Shown here one piece after another: positions 7,253 to 10,697 of a stretch of 10,697 nt of DNA (its first letter is position 1; the number at the start of each line of letters is the position of its first letter). The stretch spans positions 1 through 10,697 of the forward strand of contig NZ_NPDU01000112.1 of the NCBI RefSeq assembly GCF_002811985.1, written 5' to 3'. The stretch is from Leptospira adleri. GTDB lineage: Bacteria > Spirochaetota > Leptospiria > Leptospirales > Leptospiraceae. The notes under the pieces were generated by a model that was given only the letters and a program-made list of their open reading frames with translations, was not told where the DNA came from and searched no databases. The position numbers and the translations under genes are program-made.

Positions 7253-9502
7253 ATGAATCTATCCATGAAACGAGTGGGAATTTCTCTCGGATTAGCGGCC
7301 TTCGCGCTTTTCGCAGTGAATTGCCACAAGAAAAAGAACAACAACGACTTATTCATCTTAGCTCTATTATTAGGCCAACAGCAGCCTGGAGTTTATATTT
7401 CAGGAACCTTAGTAGATAAGAACAACTCACCTTTGGCGAATGCAACGGTTCAAATCTTAGGAAGAGGAGAAAGTTCAGCGGTAGTGCTTCCTCCGAACTG
7501 GATCAACAACAATGCAGCCGGTAAATCAAACGGTGGTAGCTCCGCGAATAACGCAGTTCCGGGCGGTTTCCTTTTTAACAACTCTGTGGGCGCGGCAGCG
7601 ACTGCAGCCGATGGAAGCGCTTGTATCGGATTTAACTCTACCACTCTCGCGAACACGAACGCTAACTGTCCTACAACGTATATCACTAGTTTGGCGGACG
7701 CGGTCGCAGGCGCTTCTGCCGGTGCCCAATTTGTTGCGTCAAAATGCGGAAGCTCTCTTGTTTCTCAGATCAACGCTTCGTACGCGGCGGTCGGAACGAA
7801 TAACGTGAACGCGGCCGGATCGGAACCCCTTCAATACGGCAAGGATCAAGTCAGAATCTATTGCGACGTAGCCAACTTGGAAGCGGCTGCAACTGCTGCG
7901 GGAATCAATACCGATGTCCAACCGGCGGGAACCGTCATCGCTTCTTTCACCACGGATGCGGCGGGAAATTTTGCGAACGTTAAGTTCAACGTTTCCAGCT
8001 TGGGAAATACTTATAAAATTCTTGTTACAGATAGTAACGGAACTACGTTAAAACCGCGTCGACTCAAAGTAAGCAAGAATGGGGTCGCCACTCTTCTTAA
8101 CCCCGTTTCCGGTAAACTGTCGAACGGTCCTCTGGAACTTTCCACTGGGAAAGACATCACCGCGCAAGAAGCGAATAGCTGGACTTCGATTTATCCTTCC
8201 GCGGAACCTACGAAGTATGCGGGTTCATACGACATTTCGTTTTCAACCGTTTCCCTAAACGTCGTATATCCTAGAAATTACAACACTCTCAGCGGAACGT
8301 TAGGCGCAAACACCACTCTTACAAAAGCGGGAAGCCCTTATCTCTTAAGCGGAACCGTGATCGTTCCGAGCGGAATCACTCTTACGATCGAAGCGGGAAC
8401 CACCGTTTACGGAGCGATTTCACCTGCGGGAGCTCTTTTAGTAAAACCGGGTGCGAAACTGATCGCGAACGGAACCTCTGCTGATCCGATCACTTTTACT
8501 TCTTCTCAAAACGCGGGTTCAAGAGCCCCAGCGGATTGGCAAGGAATCATCCTCCAAGGAAACGCAATCCAGACATTCGGTGGACGCGGTTCCGTTGCGG
8601 TGGGTGAAGGAGATACCGGTTCTTTCGGCGGTGGAAGTTATTCCGACGCTGCGAGCGCGAGCAAACTCAGCTACGTCGTGGTTCAATTCGCGGGAGCTCC
8701 TTTCTCTCCTGGTAACGAAAGAAACTGCGTGTCCTTGATGGGCGTCGGGCAAGAAACCACGTTAGATCACGTTCAGTGTCACATGGGATACGACGACGGT
8801 TTCGAACAATGGGGTGGAGCTTTCACAGCAACCTACATGGTTTCCACAGGAAACAGGGACGACCAGTTCGACTTCGCGGACGGATTTATCGGAAAGTATC
8901 AATTCGGAATTACGCACCTCTACAAAGCGTCAATCGCTGCTAACGACGACACTTCTCGTTGTATCGAAGGTGATGGAAACTCTGCGCTTTCCTGCACCGG
9001 TTCCGCAAGAACCGGCGGCGACTGCGCGGATCCATACTTCGCAAACATCACTTGTGTTGCGTCCGGTAATTCGGGAGACGTCAACCACGGAGACGCGATC
9101 TTTGTTCGTAGAGCCGCGGCAAACATTCCAGTCGGAGATTACACAAACTTCTTAGTCGCTGGATTTTACACCGGTGGCGCGAAATTCGCCGTTAAGTGTG
9201 ATAACACCGCCGGCCAAGTTGCGGACATTCGTGCGACGAATATCTACACGAACGACGGAACCGCAGTGGGCGGCGCTTGCGCGACTGCTCCCGGTATCAC
9301 CAACTCCGGCGTTACCATTTCGACTGCTCTGACCAACTACACTTCGCCGAACTATGCTCCAAGCGCGGCTAACGTGAGTGCGCAGAATACGACCGCAGTA
9401 ACCAATTTCGGAGCCGGTTTTTCGAGCGCGACCTACTACGGCGCAATCGACTTCTCCGGAGCGGATTGGACCGCGGGTTGGACCTCTTACCCAAGCAACT
9501 AA
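7253..9502 (+). CDS. Large predicted surface lipoprotein with beta-sandwich region and beta-helix-like C-terminal half
   Basis: A 749-residue exported protein beginning with a basic MNLSMKR, a hydrophobic segment and a relaxed spirochaete-type lipobox FAVNC, with Cys24 as the probable lipidated residue, then a polar KKKNNN tether. Residues 46-70 (VYISGTLVDKNNSPLANATV) and 226-275 (ending TLKPRRLKVSKNG) resemble a carboxypeptidase-regulatory-like sandwich split by an Asn/Ala/Gly-rich insert. From about 345 the pattern is beta-helix-like: SGTVIVPSGITLTIEAGT, ALLVKPGAKLIANGT, PITFTS, DWQGIILQGNA. Acidic motifs YDDGFEQWGG (513-522) and RDDQFDFADGF (535-545) may bind metal or substrate. Twelve cysteines besides Cys24 fall in even groups (124/139/165/204, 492/509, 570/581/591/601, 649/676), suggesting disulfides. 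AGGAG lies 12 bases before the ATG; an in-frame ATG at 7265 is an alternative. Being next to the receptor, it may capture or process the substrate; no enzyme activity can be assigned. Confidence 0.85.
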   Translation: MNLSMKRVGISLGLAAFALFAVNCHKKKNNNDLFILALLLGQQQPGVYISGTLVDKNNSPLANATVQILGRGESSAVVLPPNWINNNAAGKSNGGSSANNAVPGGFLFNNSVGAAATAADGSACIGFNSTTLANTNANCPTTYITSLADAVAGASAGAQFVASKCGSSLVSQINASYAAVGTNNVNAAGSEPLQYGKDQVRIYCDVANLEAAATAAGINTDVQPAGTVIASFTTDAAGNFANVKFNVSSLGNTYKILVTDSNGTTLKPRRLKVSKNGVATLLNPVSGKLSNGPLELSTGKDITAQEANSWTSIYPSAEPTKYAGSYDISFSTVSLNVVYPRNYNTLSGTLGANTTLTKAGSPYLLSGTVIVPSGITLTIEAGTTVYGAISPAGALLVKPGAKLIANGTSADPITFTSSQNAGSRAPADWQGIILQGNAIQTFGGRGSVAVGEGDTGSFGGGSYSDAASASKLSYVVVQFAGAPFSPGNERNCVSLMGVGQETTLDHVQCHMGYDDGFEQWGGAFTATYMVSTGNRDDQFDFADGFIGKYQFGITHLYKASIAANDDTSRCIEGDGNSALSCTGSARTGGDCADPYFANITCVASGNSGDVNHGDAIFVRRAAANIPVGDYTNFLVAGFYTGGAKFAVKCDNTAGQVADIRATNIYTNDGTAVGGACATAPGITNSGVTISTALTNYTSPNYAPSAANVSAQNTTAVTNFGAGFSSATYYGAIDFSGADWTAGWTSYPSN

Positions 9503-9521
9503 TTTAGAAAAAATTCTAAAT
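9502..9521 (+). other. A/T-rich hairpin at the lipoprotein stop codon
   Basis: ATTTAGAA (9502-9509) and TTCTAAAT (9514-9521) form a perfect 8-bp stem with a 4-A loop that begins at the last base of the stop codon. It has no T tail; it may protect the mRNA 3' end or be incidental next to the terminator downstream. Confidence 0.35.
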
Positions 9522-9530
9522 CAAAGAGCG

Positions 9531-9564
9531 AAACCCACTTCAGAAATGAGGTGGGTTTTTTATT
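9531..9564 (+). terminator. Intrinsic terminator of the lipoprotein gene
   Basis: AAACCCACTTC (9531-9541) pairs with GAGGTGGGTTT (9548-9558), eleven pairs including one T-G, around the loop AGAAAT, and is followed by TTTATTT. The stem, short loop and T tail make this the clearest terminator in the window. Confidence 0.85.
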
Positions 9565-9596
9565 TACAAAGAAAAAAACAAACAAAGAATCGAATC

Positions 9597-10106
9597 ATGA
9601 AATTTTACAGACCTTTACAAATCCTATTTCTAATTTTTACCCTTCATCACTGTAACTATTTTACGAATTATCCGATCTCGAATCTCTATCCGACGAAAGA
9701 AGAGGTAGTAATCAAAGCGATCGACGCACTCAAGAAAAAAGATCTAAAGGGAATCGAAGATCTTATATTGAGTCCGGAGGAACACAATACGATGTTTTGG
9801 AAACACGTCGGCGAAAAATTCACGAGCGATCCCGGGATGACTCCGGAGCTCGCCTACGATCACATGAACACCGAAACGAATATCGTAATCAAGGAGCAAT
9901 TCCACTATCTGAGCGGATCCGATTTCGAATTCAAATCCGTAATTTGCAGAAGAAAGCCGGAACAATACGGACCGTTCACTCTTCACTTGGGGTGTCTCAC
10001 CACTTTGGAGAATTCCAAGGATCATACCACGATCACCACAAGATCATTCAGTACATTTTTAGAATATAAGGGAAAGTTTAAGCTCTATCACCTCAAGAGA
10101 GAATAA
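9597..10106 (+). CDS. Small predicted lipoprotein of unknown function
   Basis: From the ATG at 9597 the product has 169 residues. A basic, hydrophobic leader (MKFYRPLQILFLIFTLHH) ends at Cys19, a relaxed spirochaetal lipobox. Then come a helical stretch EEVVIKAIDALKKKDLKGIE (35-54), a FWKHVGEKF segment (68-76), TPELAYDHM (82-90), and a beta-rich C-terminal half with Cys117 and Cys133, which could pair. The opening EEVV..AI.AL..KDL pattern recalls NTF2-like or DUF4878-type secreted proteins, but I would not assign a family. The frame extends upstream to an ATG at 9546, but that lies inside the terminator of the previous gene and would put a charged segment ahead of the leader; I reject it. The ribosome-binding site is weak (AAAGAA about ten bases upstream). 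No partner gene follows closely. Confidence 0.75.
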   Translation: MKFYRPLQILFLIFTLHHCNYFTNYPISNLYPTKEEVVIKAIDALKKKDLKGIEDLILSPEEHNTMFWKHVGEKFTSDPGMTPELAYDHMNTETNIVIKEQFHYLSGSDFEFKSVICRRKPEQYGPFTLHLGCLTTLENSKDHTTITTRSFSTFLEYKGKFKLYHLKRE

Positions 10107-10126
10107 ACTTCGTGAAATGATCGTCT

Positions 10127-10350
10127 TTGAGCGATATCGATGCCGCCGGACCGTTTCTTAACGGAAAGGCGCCCTACTTCTACTTTACTAAGATTAAATT
10201 CGGAAAGAATCGAAAAGGACTCCAATTCGATATCACAAAATTTTTAAAAATAAAATCGACGAAAAGAATGTTTTAAGACTCGCGTTCTCTTCCGAAAGAC
10301 GCGCGCGTAAACTTCTTCTTTGTCGCGAAATCCCAAGAATCAAAAAATAA
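10127..10350 (+). pseudogene. Possible frameshifted gene remnant
   Basis: Two overlapping open frames together look like one broken coding sequence. Frame 2 from TTG 10127 to TAA 10274-10276 reads as ordinary protein (FLNGKAPYFYFTKIKFGKNR, then GLQFDITKFLK). Frame 1, open to TAA 10348-10350, continues in similar style from about 10250 (IDEKNVLRLAFSSERRARK). The switch would lie in the A/T-rich run near 10240-10257, a typical slippage site. Neither piece has a good start or ribosome-binding site, and I recognise no family. Chance open frames remain possible. Confidence 0.27.
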
Positions 10351-10413
10351 TTTATCATCCGTAAGAGCGAAGACGCCGTCGATTCGAAAAAATCTCGGGA
10401 TTCATTTTATGAA

Positions 10414-10444
10414 AAGTTGAAAACCTCGGAACGGTTTTCAACTT
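10414..10444. repeat. Perfect 12-bp inverted repeat (stem-loop)
   Basis: AAGTTGAAAACC (10414-10425) and GGTTTTCAACTT (10433-10444) are exact reverse complements around a 7-base loop TCGGAAC. On the plus strand no T run follows. On the minus strand it is followed by TTCATAAAA and the stem itself ends in TT, so it could terminate a minus-strand transcript entering from the right. It could equally be a protein-binding site or a structured RNA. Confidence 0.55.
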
Positions 10445-10620
10445 AGGAAGAATCTTCGAGACGAAACGCAAAAGAAGAAGGAACACAAAAACTTTCCGAC
10501 ATTACTTTTATCTTTCCGGTTCTACTCAAAACTCTTCTTTAAGCCGAATCCGTTCGTTTTATCCTACTCCTAAGTTTCGGATCCGTAATCTTTTTGTAAT
10601 TCTGCGGTAACAATTCTCTC

Positions 10621-10697
10621 TTATATTACAGTCGTGGAAAGGGAAATGAGTCCCGAAAGGATGAGTGCGGTTGTCACCCATTTGAATTCTTTTTTTA
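10621..10697 (-). CDS. Possible C-terminus of a minus-strand gene, ending in a hydrophobic segment
   Basis: On the minus strand the frame is open from the window edge to TAA at 10623-10621, giving 24 residues: a charged KKEFKW followed by the membrane-like TTALILSGLISLSTTVI and stop. The codons match the style of the neighbouring genes, and the inverted repeat about 180 bases downstream could be its terminator. Only 24 codons are visible, so a chance frame is quite possible. On the plus strand, a competing ATG frame starts at 10646 (MSPERMSAVV), but its only purine-rich site (AAAGGG) is two bases away, too close to serve. Confidence 0.3.
   Translation of the reverse strand, partial: KKEFKWVTTALILSGLISLSTTVI

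Larger units (their letters stand above)
10107..10697. other. Gene-poor right-hand region
   Basis: After the small lipoprotein no intact gene is visible to the window end. The stretch holds the possible remnant at 10127-10350, the inverted repeat at 10414-10444 and a possible minus-strand 3' end at 10621-10697. Bases 10445-10620 show nothing I can interpret. Confidence 0.5.

Noticed and set aside
7222..7419. An ATG frame starting just before the lipoprotein gene
   Set aside because: It overlaps the lipoprotein leader in another frame; the AGGAG site and the signal peptide support the 7253 start instead.
9546..9596. N-terminal extension of the small lipoprotein to the ATG at 9546
   Set aside because: That ATG lies in the stem of the previous gene's terminator and would place a basic segment before the lipoprotein leader.

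Overview
The window reads as chromosomal DNA of a spirochaete, most likely a Leptospira species. The grounds are a moderate-GC coding sequence with A/T-rich gaps, relaxed lipoprotein signal sequences in two genes, frequent TTG/GTG start candidates, and the mix of fatty-acid/alkane metabolism with a TonB-dependent outer-membrane system. This is a judgement from protein and codon character; no database search was possible. I see no mobile element, CRISPR array, tRNA or rRNA.

Layout. Bases 2-760 (+) are the C-terminal two thirds of an acyl-CoA dehydrogenase. A 630-base gap follows. It holds a weak hairpin, a short and strikingly GC-rich islet, a possible gene remnant, and a large stem-loop that probably ends transcription from both sides. 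Bases 1394-3150 (-) form a two-gene unit: a TetR-family repressor followed by an AlkB-type alkane 1-monooxygenase, with a good sigma70-like promoter upstream. Bases 3225-4056 hold no confident gene, only a doubtful small membrane ORF (3463-3729, -). They end in a phased direct-repeat cluster next to a possible -10 box.

Bases 4057-9502 (+) are the main block: a 1013-residue TonB-dependent receptor with an N-terminal carboxypeptidase-regulatory-like domain, then a 749-residue predicted lipoprotein that pairs a similar N-terminal beta-sandwich region with a beta-helix-like C-terminal half carrying conserved-looking acidic motifs and twelve cysteines besides the lipobox one. A terminator-like hairpin and a possible promoter lie between them, so they may be uncoupled or differentially expressed. 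A strong terminator ends the block. A small predicted lipoprotein (9597-10106, +) follows. The last 590 bases look like decayed coding sequence, with one perfect 12-bp inverted repeat and the possible 3' end of a minus-strand gene at the right edge.

Working together. AlkB hydroxylates a terminal methyl group of alkanes; the product can be oxidised to a fatty acid and enter beta-oxidation, where the acyl-CoA dehydrogenase acts. The two lie convergently, so a shared theme is plausible but a shared transcript is not. The receptor plus surface-type lipoprotein looks like a TonB-driven outer-membrane uptake pair with an accessory substrate-binding partner; the substrate cannot be read from the sequence.
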